The notes beneath the pieces are model-generated. The model was not told the DNA's origin. It ran no database searches and saw only the letters and a program-made list of their open reading frames with translations. Both the position numbers and the translations under genes were made by a program. Shown here piece after piece: positions 23,454-35,100 of a stretch of DNA of 64,000 nucleotides. Within the stretch, counting starts at the first letter, position 1. Each line of letters starts with the position of its first letter. Origin of the DNA: Arabidopsis thaliana (taxonomy: Eukaryota > Streptophyta > Magnoliopsida > Brassicales > Brassicaceae); NCBI RefSeq assembly GCF_000001735.4, contig NC_003071.7, forward strand, positions 3,775,151 to 3,839,150. The letters are read 5' to 3'.

Positions 23454-24100
23454 CACTACAGGAAAAGCAGGTATTAATAGCATCGGAAAAACACTATTGT
23501 ATCAAACGACATCGTTATTTTAAACGCTTTATCATCGCCCGTGATAATAGGTCTCCCCCTTTCTATAGCGTTTTTCCCTCTTGCTATTAATATTGTTTTA
23601 ATGATAAAGTTTCTTTTAATGCAATTGTCGTGTTTTTAATAGCTCTCTATTTTTGTTATTAAAAAGTTCATTTATAGCAAGAGATATTGTAGCATTTTAT
23701 TATAAATACAATTGAGTATATACAATAGCAGTTTTCTTTTGCTCATATAGATTATTTTGATAACATCTTATACTATAGCAGTTAAACATCATATAAGCTA
23801 TAGCGTCTGATTATTATGATTGTGAAACTATAATTTTAAATTTATTATTTTTAAAATCTGTATTTAAATTTTTATTGGGAAATAAATAAATTGATATCAT
23901 AAATTTTAATAATTTCGTAAATTATATTATTTTATTTGGGTTTTAGATAATAATTTATATATTTTGGGCATAAATTTAAGTTTTGAATTTTGTTGTTGTT
24001 CTTTTAAAGAGCCCATCAAATTTCTTATGTTGTTGGTATCTATAAAATAGCAGATTAGAGTTTTCAGACATAAACAAATGAAAATTTTCAATTTTGTGAA
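23454..24100. repeat. CACTA-2 terminal and subterminal region (gene-distal end)
   Basis: It contains TAGCATCGG, TATAGCGTT, GCTATTAAT, TATAGCAG and AGCTATAGCG motifs over about 400 bp, which correspond to the subterminal repeats at 37600-37780 in inverted orientation. Confidence 0.65.
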
Positions 24101-24629
24101 AGCCCATTACACTTTACTTTGTCTAGAAAATTACATTTAATTATTTAAAAAAAAAATATGAACACAAAGCCTCTTTGTATTCTTTGTAGATCCTATTTCA
24201 ATGGAAACTTGATGAGTCTCCCAAACCTTATTCGTCGTCTTCTTCGGTTCTACTAACTACATCATCAAAAACAACAACAATATGAGCCATATGTTTTCGT
24301 TATTTTTTCTTCCCGAGTTGGAAATTAGTAATTCTTACGACCGTTCTCTATATTCCCAGCTCCGAATTCATAGAATAACTTCAGGTACATGTATAGAGGC
24401 GACATCTCCATCTGCATTCTCCGAACCTGTAAATAATATGAATTAGTGAAAACAAATAGAGAGAGTTGAATAAAATGTTGAAATGTTAGAATCAAAGGAG
24501 ATCAAAGGAAATAATACACGGCTTATGGCTCTTTGTTTTGAATCTGAAAAAAAATCGAGAGAAAAGAAGTCGAGAAGCTTCGTCAGTCGGGTTTCAATCT
24601 GAGAGAACGAAGATTAGGGATTTTAGGGA
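24101..24629. other. Unassigned block inside CACTA-2
   Basis: It contains a sequence resembling a minus-strand 5' leader and short exon (about 24620-24280), with a plausible TTTACAG acceptor near 24430. The encoded stretch is too short to identify. It may belong to the MULE-related insertion or be captured host sequence. Confidence 0.3.
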
Positions 24630-25164
24630 TTAAATTCTCAGGAGCTCTTCAATGGGCAAAAATATTCTCAGATACTCCTCTTATAAAAATTAAACTAATT
24701 TCTATTTTTTTTTAATCGACATTTGTGAAAAAGACTTTAGAATCCCTTAGAAATTGAGTTTATTACCGACCCAACCAAGTATAACAAATAATAAAATATT
24801 CCAAATTTAATGTAATCGGGTCAAACGTTGATAGATTTTTTTTTCCTTCTTTTATTGTTATTTTTTTTTTGGTTCAACTTGGTATAACTACATAAAGAAA
24901 TAAATTGGTAGAATTCGTATCGATCTATTTCTTCTCCAATTTAATTACGTTTTATATGTTTTTCTTCTATACTTTTTCGTCGATTCCAATTTAGCTTGGT
25001 CTAATATGTTAGTTTATTTTCAATTTTGAGTAGAATTAGATTGAAATTAGATAAATTTGTTGTGAATCTAATTAATTTTGTTTATAGTTTATGAAAGAAA
25101 GTAATGACTCGAACAAATAACCCAATTAATAACTGAGAAAATCTTTGGAAACGAAGAAGCTCCT

Positions 25165-25650
25165 TCAGAAATAGATTTTTATGCAACAAATCCAATCTCT
25201 CACAGTGATTCGACAATATAATCTATAATCCTCAGACAACTAGTAGAACTTGGTTTAACTATGTTTCTTTCTTAACTAAGAAATTTTCTGATAATAAAAA
25301 GTAAAACTAAGTATAATTTTGTCAGATGCTCTAGATACATTTACATACTTTGCTTCATGAACTGTTCTTCTAGATGATATATATCAAGTTTGATAAAGCT
25401 TTAAATGTGTGTATATCAGCCAACATATATTTGCAGTCGCTTGGCTCCACTAATAGTAAGCTAATGTGTTGGGAGGGTTTGAGTTGATTCTCTTTGATAT
25501 GTGTAACTCAAATTCATATGTAAAAGAAAGAGGAGAAGAGTAGCAGCGTCGGCTAAAGTGGATTCTTAAGCAACAAATTCAATCTCTAACGACGATTCAA
25601 CGATATGAACTTTAAACTTTACACAACTAGCGGCGATTCCAAGTAAATGA
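25165..25650. repeat. Diverged ~90-bp direct repeat
   Basis: Copies at about 25165-25255 and 25560-25645 share GCAACAAATCCAATCTCT, GATTCGACAATAT and ACACAACTAG-type blocks. They are separated by about 300 bp of unrelated AT-rich sequence. Confidence 0.55.
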
Positions 25651-26554
25651 GGCGTTAAAAAGCTGAAGGTGGTAAAGAAGATGGCGAAGGCGAAGACGAA
25701 TGCGAAGCCGGTGTATCGGAGCCCTATTCTAGCAAAAAATGCAAAGACAAAGACGAAGAATGTTTAAACACTTTTAATTGGTTGTTTGTTTTTGAAAACT
25801 TTGTTTTTCGATTTTGATTATGTGACGTGAATCGGGTTGTTGTTTTATTTTGGTATAACTGTGTTGTTAGTTGAAAACTAGGTACAACTGTTAAACATGT
25901 TTATTGTTATTTTTATATCTTCTTATGTTTTCTAAAATTAGGTACAACTGTTGCATGTTTATTGTTTTCTTTTGGTGTATCTCCTTATGTTTGTAACACT
26001 AGGTACAACTATATGTCTTTATAATTGATAAGAAAAAATATGAACCCAAAAAATTAGGTTTTCTCTACTACAAACACAACACTAATTAGTCTTCATTATT
26101 AAATTTATCACATCAAATTCAACACATAGTCTTCATAATTAGATTTGAATCTGATCTAAAAATTTTCTCAACGATTCCATCGCCACACCAACACTGCTTT
26201 GGAATTCCAAGAACCTTTAATCTTGGTCGGGCAACGGAGGTTCCACACGATTTCAAAGGTCCCGAGAGGTAACTCATAATTCCTAGAGTTTTGGATCTTA
26301 AATTCATGAAAATATCCAACAGATAAACCAGGTTGTACTATATGAATCTTCAATCTTAAAATCGTGAATAGTCAATTGAATATCACAAATCTATAATTGA
26401 AACAAAAATTGAATGAAAAATGTACCCAGAAATCGAAAACTTACTCAAAACCATCTCCTAATACTTCCACTATTCTCTCTTATTTGTAATAATGAAGAAA
26501 TTTAAATTTTTAGTTTTAGGGGGAAGAGGAAAACTTTTGAAAAAGAAAAAATGT

Positions 26555-26663
26555 GGTGCCGCAAAAAACCGTGAGACCCATAAATGCAGGTACACTGGCA
26601 CAAAAAGATGCATGAGTACATCAGGTGCCGCAAAAAAACCGTAGGGCCCATTAAAAAATTGCA
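26555..26663. repeat. ~28-bp direct repeat (GGTGCCGCAAAAAACCGT)
   Basis: GGTGCCGCAAAAAACCGTGA followed by GACCCAT occurs at 26555, and a copy with one extra A, ending GGGCCCAT, occurs at 26634. They are 79 bp apart in an otherwise unlike context. Confidence 0.7.
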
Positions 26664-27438
26664 CACAGATTTTCCTAGTTTACAAGTTGTTCTCGTATAT
26701 ACACAGATTGACGTTTAGGAGTTTTTGTATTTAATTAGATATACTTAGATTAAAACTTAACAAATTTAGTTATACCAAAGATTTTTGTTGTTTTAGATAC
26801 ATTTCATATAGTTTCATACAAAAATATGTTTAAAAACACTTATTTTGTGTGTTTTGCAATGTTATGATGATAATAATTATAAGGTCATCTTAAAAGTATA
26901 AGGTCTTTCTTCTATAACAAATGAATTGATGAAGACTCGTTTTAAAATTTTGAGTAAATAATTATTTTATCAATCAGTAGTTTTAATAACCAACATAAGT
27001 AGTATAATTTGTATAAGAAACAACATTAAACTAAATTTTATTGCAATTTATGCAGATTTGTTAAATTAGTCATAGTTGTACCATTAGAAATCAAGTTTAA
27101 TCAAGTTTTACAAAATCAGAAAGTACATAAAAACACGAATACATTAATTTTGCTTGGATCTTGGCCACTTCCCTGGCTGTCACTTTCGCGATTTGGAAGA
27201 AATCAGCTCTCTAAGTTTCTTTCTTTCACACGCTTTTCCTTTGGCGACGTTCTCCAACTGATGGGTGTCTAGTTTCTTGAATTCTTCCATTTTTAACATA
27301 AGTCACCGGAGGATATGCAAACAATTCTTGGATTTCACTTAGAATAACTCACTCACTCAGACTTATGCGGCACACGGAAAATGGTTCTAACCTAAGCCAT
27401 AACCCACATCTCAAGAAAGTAATATTTTTGTGACCAAA

Positions 27439-27681
27439 TCATATAAACTTTGTACCTCCCGATGGAATGTAACTCAATTTCAGCTTGAACATAGATTCAT
27501 CTATCTTAATCTTCATGCATATCTTATCCACTAACTGAAAATAAGTTATCTCCTTCATTGATGATGTCCTAAACAATATACCATACAAACAAACTACTTT
27601 TGGATTTCACTGATATGCTTCTCCGATATTTGAATAGTATTCATCATAATCAAAATATATATTTATTGGAAGGTTGCTCAT
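27439..27681 (-). pseudogene. MULE transposase N-terminal fragment
   Basis: The frame starts at 27681 with MSNLPINIYFDYDEYYSNIG. One TGA follows EAYQ, then PKVVCLYGILFRTSSM, KEITYFQLVDKICMKIKIDE and KLKLSYIPS are read before a stop at 27439. The pattern of a short lead, a FxxLVDKIC segment and a LSYIP motif matches the N-terminal region of Arabidopsis Mutator-like transposases. The MULE catalytic (DDE) and zinc-finger regions were not found, so only the front end survives. Confidence 0.6.
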
Positions 27682-28659
27682 TCTCCTGGGAAAAAAACAT
27701 TAGCTGTTATCTCAGAAATTCCAGTTGTACCAGATATACCACTTGAAAGAGTTATACCACGTTTCTCACTTATACCCGGATTTTTATGTTCTATCAAATT
27801 GATTCTCGGACCCAAAACACTAATCTGCCTAAGATTAACTATGAATCAACCATTACCGTACATTCAAATGTCTTAATCGACCCAGAATACATCGTTACCA
27901 ACATAATCTCCATTAATTTTAACACCAATTTCAAACCTATCAAATCTAATTGAAATCTCTAAAATACAAACATAACAACACAAGACTTGATGAATTAAGA
28001 TGTGAAAAGAAGAAAAAGAGAAGGGTAAAGCTCACTTTGAATAACAGAAGAAGAATAACAACGAGATTGATCGATTGGATTCGACGATGGAGGATTCGAC
28101 GATGACTGCAAAAGGGCGTCGTCGATTTTGTCCTGATGAGGAAAAAGGGAAGGTATTTCCAGGTATTTCTGATTGGTTAATTTTGTTTTTATTTTATGAA
28201 TTAAATAAATAGTATTGCATTGGTTTGGAAAATAAACCGTAATCGGTTTGTTTTGTTCGGTTCGTTGGGTAAGGGTAAACAAGGATTTTTAAATTTCATT
28301 AAGAGTATGAGAGTAAATCAGATTATAGAAGAGTATTTAGACTCATTTTTGAAGAGTAGAGAGTATTATAGATCATTGTCCGGATATATATTTTTTTTTT
28401 TACAGTCGTGTATGAAAGGCGAAAGGTCGTGTGCAAATGTGGTTTTTATTTGTTGAGTGAAGTAATTAAAAAAATAAGATAATTAGTTATGCCATAGATA
28501 TCGAGAATCAGATGACTATCTAATCCAATGGTCTCCTAATACGCCACCTCAGCTATCCGAGTGATCTCTTATTATTGTTGATTTTTTTTGTTTTATTTTA
28601 ATCATATTTTCTAGACTAATGAAAAACAATTAATTGTAGTGTAAATTTCGAAAGTAATA

Positions 28660-29030
28660 TGTTTAGAAATCTCTTATTTATGTACTTTAGCATTATTGAA
28701 TAACTTTTTCAAGTTTAATTAGCTAGTATATTACAAGTACACTAAGTTTCAAAATTGAATTCTCTATACCCTTAACCCTATATCCTAAAGGGTTTAGAGC
28801 TAGTTTAGGGTTTAGGGTATAGAAATTTCAATTATAAAACCATTTAGTAATATATTTATTAGTTTTAAATTTATTTGTACTTAATATTATTAAATAACTT
28901 TATCAAGTTTGATTAGATAATTTATTAATAAACTAAGTTTCAACATTGAACTCTCTATACCCTAAACTCTAAACCCTAAACCCTTCAGAGTTTAGAGTTT
29001 AGGGTATAGAAAGTACAATAGTCAAACATA
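28660..29030. repeat. Two direct copies of a unit carrying telomere-motif palindromes
   Basis: A unit of about 170 bp occurs twice. Each copy has AATAACTTTWTCAAGTTTRATTAG, then AACTAAGTTTCAA, then a palindrome built of TTTAGGG-like and CCCTAAA-like blocks (28765-28830 and 28951-29010) bounded by TCTCTATACCC and GGGTATAGAAA. Confidence 0.75.
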
Positions 29031-29051
29031 TTAAGAATTATCAATTTAAAC

Positions 29052-29054
<3 letters not shown>

Positions 29055-29092
<38 letters not shown>
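29055..29092. repeat. (AT)n microsatellite
   Basis: About nineteen uninterrupted AT dinucleotides. Confidence 0.9.
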
Positions 29093-29095
<3 letters not shown>

Positions 29096-29416
29096 CTTTA
29101 GATATGATTATGTAATTATTTGATTTTATTTGCTTTTAGTAATTAATCAAATTAATTATTTGCAATTATTTGATTTTAGTAATATATAAATTAAATTAAA
29201 TGTATATAAGTTAAGTTTGATAAAGTATACGGTTTAATATGTACTTGTAATTAAATGTACTGAGTTTTTTTCCAGAAATATTAGTTCAGATTTCTATGTC
29301 ATCTAATAGACTTTGTTTTTGTTTTTTGTATGTGCACATTTTCACTAGAGGAAAAAATGGTTAAAAAACATAATTATCCAAAAACACAGAACTTTTATTT
29401 AATTTAAGGTAAGTAC

Positions 29417-32100
29417 TTAGATGAACAAGACTTTGTCATTTGGCCAAGCCATTGTCATTCCTATTGCATCAGAAATGTACACGATTTCTGAATTTGGTCT
29501 CCACACACATGCATCACCAATCTTAGAAACTTCTACCCACACTTTGCTAGCATTCAGACCTAATGGGACGTGATGGATAACAGCAGCTGAGTCAGTGGAG
29601 CATACTCTGCCTTCTGCAAGTTTGCGGCCGGAGTTGTTACAGGCCAACAAAATGCACTTTTTCTTTGCTCCTTTACTTGTTCTTGTGGTGTTACTTGCAC
29701 TCTAGCACCCAAAATCAACACAAATTAATTACTCTCATGACAACAACATCGATACCATACACATCAATTTTTTCCACAGTACCAAAAAAGCTAGTGCTCA
29801 AAATTTACCGGAGTAGATGACTTTCTGCCTCATTCAGGTCGTCTTTTAACTGTGCTGGTTGTGTTACTTGCACTGTAGCACCAGGGAACACAAATATTAA
29901 TATATGCATCAGAGTGACATAGTTTTTATCTAAAGGGGACTTACCATAGTAGATGATCTTCTGCCTACTTCCTATACAGGTTCGTCAACAAAGTTTGTCT
30001 ATTCTATGATCAGGCCATGCTATCTTTGTTTTAAATGCATCAGCCATCACAAACTTTTTGGGATTTGGTCTCCACAAACAAGCATCAGGTTTAAGGACTA
30101 TGTCAACTTTCAGGATAATTGCATTCACACCCAAAGGTATGTTATTGATCAACTCATCTTTGTTGCTTGAACAGATAACACCCTCAGCTATAACTTCATC
30201 CATTTTCCAATCCAAAACTCTACATCTACCAAGTTGACCATCATCTACACCAGTATCCTATAGTAGAGTAGTATTTATTATTAATCGTTTGATGGAACAA
30301 GTGAACATATAGTTATAGTTAAAATACATTACCTTGCCTCCATTTGCCGTTTCCGAGTCATTCTGACTCTCCAATCCAGCGTCCAATGTAACTTTATCAA
30401 CTAGCCATGCAATTTTGACTCCTAAAGCTTGTTGAAGTAAGAACACATCTGGCGTTGGCCTCCAAACAGATGCTTCTAGAACTCATACAGACGTGACGAT
30501 TACAGCTGCGCCATATTCACCCAACGGAATACGACCTATCCGATAGTTAGGTTCAGCAGATCAAAACTCTCCTTCACCAACAACAATATCTTTACTTGAA
30601 TACCAATCCAGTATCTAACACCTAACTCCTTTGCTAACATCACTGACCTCCGAGTGAGAAGTCCAAGTGGAGTTTTTCTAATTAAAAAAAAATAGAATTG
30701 ATGCAGTCATATTTAACTATAGACAGTTAATTCAACATAGAAAAGTGAGAGAAGAACTTACATTCTTTCCAGCCATGTCACGAACAATATTCTTCAAGTC
30801 TTCAACCTCGTTTTGCAATTCTTCAAGTCTCGAGTCTCTAGCCTGATTGAAAGCTAGCTTGGTAGCAGTTATCCCTCTGCCCAACCCTTTGTCACGTCCT
30901 GATTTGTCTTTTCCCAAAACTTGACTCACAACATCTTCTCTTATGTTATCACCTAAAGTGGAGTCCATTTGACTATCATGTGATTGTATATGTTCCTCAT
31001 ACAAAACATTGAGTATAATTTGGTTATATAGAATGCCTTTTTGATTAGTGATAGGGATATTAATAAGATAAAGACTGCTTACAAGTGTTTCAGCAAACTC
31101 AGGTCTCACGGGTCTACCATAAGAGTGAGTGTGTCCTGCTATCCAAACTTTACTCCTTGTGATCTTTTTAGGGTCATCACTGTTTTTTCTACAAGTAATC
31201 CAAATTACTTACTTATCAGGATTTTGGTACCTTCTATTGATTGTATCTAATTCAGTACAGAAAATATCTCACCATTTCATGAGCTAGGTGAAACATTCCC
31301 TTCCGATTGGTTGTGTGGGGATTTTGAGCCTTTCTCAATTTCCTAAACTTGTTGCTTTTTTTCCTGCAATAGCAATGACGTTGGTTGTTGAGTAGACTCT
31401 AATACATACTAATAGTAGGTACACACAATGAAAAAATTGAAACAATTTCACCTTCAAAGTTGTGCTAGTCCAACTCTTAATCCAAGAATTCCAAACTGTA
31501 ATAGATGGTATATTGCTTGGTTTCAGTTTCATTCTCTCTGTGCTACTCTTACCATCTCGCACCTGAGTTAGGAGCTTAGGCTTTGCAAACCTCCATATAC
31601 AACCCATCTGTTTGAAAATAGCATCTTTTCTACCACTCTTCCTTCAAGTTAAACCTCCCCTATAAAAAACATGGTATATGTTAATCTTGATCAAACACGT
31701 ATAATATATGAATTTGTAAATTGAAATTCTTAAACCTGAATTTCCAGCTTCAGACTGTACTTGCTCATCAGGTTAGTGACTTGTGTGTACATCTTCTTTT
31801 TCAGCAACATCTTCCTCTACAACTTCTTTCTCAACAGCTACATCTTCTTGATCACCAACAAAAACCTCTATACCATCTTTCTGGACATTTTCCTCACCAA
31901 CCCGCACCTTAACAACTACTTCCTAAGCATCTTTTTCACCTTCCAGAATCTCAAGATTATCTTCTTGAACATCAATCATCAGTTCTGCTATTTTTGTCTT
32001 CTTTGTTTTCATAGTTTTTGGCCGCTTTGTGATCTGTCTAGTCTCCAAGCCTCCCTGGCATTCACTGGGATGGACTAATCCTCCTCTTGTCCTCATCCAT
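29417..32100 (-). pseudogene. CACTA-2 second gene (TnpA/Ptta-like)
   Basis: This is the counterpart of the 11001-13899 gene in CACTA-1. It starts at 32100 with MDEDKRR and an acidic N-terminal region rich in valine, glutamate and aspartate (VGDQEDVAVEKEVVEEDVAE). The core holds KSSTERMKLKPSNIPSITVW and the coiled-coil region RLEELQNEVEDLKNIVRDMA. Three ~70-residue modules of the EGR...LG...WRP...AWP type follow, at about 30590-30380, 30190-29990 and 29630-29420. The first module is the most damaged; the last two are open. Several stops and frame changes occur in the N-terminal half, so the gene is dead. Confidence 0.75.
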
Positions 32101-32168
32101 CAAGATCCTGAAAACCATGAATTAACAGTTAAAAATATTTTTCAAATTCAAAATAAGAAGCAATGTCC

Positions 32169-35100
32169 TACTCTGCCATTGTGAACCCTTCACAATCATG
32201 CCTAACAAAGAAACTCTCATCATCAGAAGATTGATTCCCAAATCATCGTCTAATTGGTCTGATAAAGGTACACCAACAAACTCTTCCTTTGTCTCCAACT
32301 CGTGATAGCCTCTCGGAGGTGCCATCATAACAACATACCACGGTGATGTGTCATTCTCTCTAGATTAAAATACTTGTTTAGCTTGTGATGGGAGAATATA
32401 GGGATCTTGCATGTATGACGCTTAATTCATATGGAGGTTCACAAGCGTGAATCCATCCTCCTGCTTGACACCATATCATCTATCGGCTCAATTGCATCTG
32501 AATAATGGTACTGTGAACATGTGATACTCTAGAAATATTATTTCTTTGAACACTCCATAATAGGTAACTATGTCAGCAGTTTGTCTAGTATCCCGTGTTG
32601 TAGATCTACACATGCCAAAAGCTTCATAAGTCACTCCACTGTTCTGAGTTAGAAGGGATCTAATGTTCATATAACAATATCAGATACATAAATTAATTTA
32701 AAAACATGAGAAAGAGTGTTAAAGTGACGATAAAAACCAAATAGATATGTACAAAGCTTTTTTTTAATTCATTGGGCAACTGTTTTGTATGAAATTTCCA
32801 TAGCAATGTTTCATTTCTAGCGCATTGACCATCCTGAGACTATAATACTTCCAAATGCATCCTGTTTTCCATAGATAAAGCTGTTATCTTACTAGTATAA
32901 TTACTAAAGAAGCTATAAACAGTTCAACTTACTCCACATAGGGATCCACAGGTGCCATGTTCATCAAGACATATCAATGTGCTATGTGATATAGGTCAAA
33001 TTAATCATAAGACCACTCTCTCAAATAAAGAGGTCAATTGCAGCGCTTAGGGATCGAATAACAAAGTTCTCGGATCACGCAATAGACTAACGGCAAATCG
33101 AATTATGCTAAGTAAAATAGTAAATAAAATAAAGAGAAACAAAAGTATGCAATAGCAATCGATTGGATGGTTGTGAAACAAGATAAGAAAAGCGTCAGGC
33201 TTAGGCTATTCTCAGGAAATAGATGATAGTAGATCTAGAAATAGCTAGGTTATTATCGCACCGTTCTCGAACTCAAACTATGATTTTAGAGTAACCTGTG
33301 GTGTTCCGCGAAACTCTCTATACTTAGAGCTAAGATAACCGAAGAAGCCGAGAAATCTTATACTAAACCATGCATTTTTATCAAGAATGATTAGTTCACC
33401 TAGTATCTAAACTAGAGCCCTTCTATGAGCCTATCTGTTCTTTCTTAAATGCCTAGGCCCATCTATGATGGATCAAATAGCAAGTACCTATGGTGGACAT
33501 ACCTATTATCTAATATCAAGTTCTAGTTAGCTACTCTATAACTAGCATTAAGAACAATCAAGATAAAGAACTCTACAGATAACCTAGCAAGGGGGCAATC
33601 TACTAAATCATCTAAATCCCTAATGAGAAACCCTAAACCTAACAAGTGAATTACTCAGACATGATCAAAGAAACACAAATCATAGTCTGAATAAGGAATC
33701 AATAATAGCAAGAAAAAGAGTAAAGAAGATCTTCTCCAAAGGGAGTCTCCACAGGGTTTTGCTCCCGAAGTACAAAAAAATAGAGAATATCCTTTCCAAG
33801 CTTAGATCTAAACAATGACCCTAAAAACCTAATTATATGTCTAAAACACGTGATGGGCCTTCATTAAACATAGGAGAAAGTTCTGGGCCGAATTTGGAAA
33901 TCTTCAAAACATCAATAAGTTGTGTCTCGAAATTGCCGTCAAGTAATGGTTTCGCTCGACACCTAAGTTCATTTTCGTCTCCGGATTGTTTCTGCAGCTT
34001 AAATTCTCTGTTTTCCTCCAGAATGTTCCATTATCTCCAAATGAATCCAAACATGTAAAGACCTGAAAAGGACTAGAAAAGACTCTAGAAATAACAATTA
34101 GACTCTAAAACCTATATCTAAAACATACTTAAATTAGGAAAAATAGGGATATATCACTATGTCTCTCTCTTTCTCTGAAAGGACAACTTCTTGACCCCTA
34201 TGCAATGGTCTGCCTTCAACAACACTTCCATCAGCCTCAACATCGTCATTACGGCTTACAGCCTCTTGCACTGGTATAAAATTTTGGAGGAACTCTAAGC
34301 AGAAGGCAATGCACTCTCCGACTAAGTATCCTTCAGCCATACACGCTTCTGGTCTAGCATAGTTTGTTACATATCCCTTAAGTGTTTTCATGTACCTGCA
34401 ACTCATACAATTTGTAGTCATTATGTCTGAAAGTAACTTCTGTCAAAGAACATAATGTAAAGATAGAAATAAGACCATACCTCTCGAATAGATACATCCA
34501 ACAAAAGTGCTTTGGACCTCCTAACCGTGTTTCTCTTGCTAGATGAATTGGGAGGTCGAACATGATATCAAACAGAGAAGGAGGAAAGTACCTCTCCAGT
34601 TGACACATTGTCTCTACAATTTCAGACTCTTAGGAAATTAGATTCTCAGGGTCAATGGTATGTTGGCACAATCTGTTAAAGTAGTTGCAGACTCGAGTCA
34701 CTGCAGCCCTACGTCTGCTTGGCAGCAAGCCTCTCAAAGCAACATGTAACAAATTTTGGATGAGTACATGATGATCATGGGACTTTAGACCCCCAATCAC
34801 ATGAGGGTTGACTGAGACACAATTAGCAATATTCCCACAATAGCCATCACGACCTCTAAACTTAGACAACCTCTGACAAAATACCTTTTTCTCGTCCTTA
34901 GACATCCAGTAGGCTGCTGGAGGCAAATATATTTCTTTCCCCGAGTCTTTGGGTGCAGATGCCTTCGAATTCCAATATCATCCAGGTATTTTCTTCCTTT
35001 TAAGCCATCTTTAGACTTAGCACTTTGCATCAATGGAGACAATAAAGCATCAGACAAGTTCTTCTCCACATGCATCATATCAATATTGTGATGCACGGGT

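Larger units (their letters stand above)
24630..28370 (-). mobile_element. Probable MULE (Mutator-like) relic inserted in CACTA-2
   Basis: Support comes from a MULE-type transposase N-terminus (27439-27681) and a weak inverted similarity between about 24640-24690 and 28290-28375 (GAGTATCTGAGAATATTTTTG against GAGTATTTAGACTCATTTTTG). No clean terminal repeats or 9-11-bp duplication were found, so the limits are approximate. The block carries an array of GGTAYAACT motifs (see findings), recalling VANDAL-type MULEs, which use dense short motifs as binding sites for their anti-silencing proteins. The link to VANDAL is inference. Confidence 0.45.

Noticed and set aside
24101-24629. A captured host gene (leader, short exon and splice signals) in CACTA-2
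   Set aside because: The coding part is too short for identification and the splice signals are weak.
26119-26353. Minus-strand frames with WNLRCPTKIKGSWNS
   Set aside because: I could not match this to any family; it may be captured sequence in the MULE region but is too short to call.
31721-32078. Plus-strand frame rich in phenylalanine, leucine and asparagine
   Set aside because: It is antisense to the acidic N-terminus of the CACTA-2 second gene.
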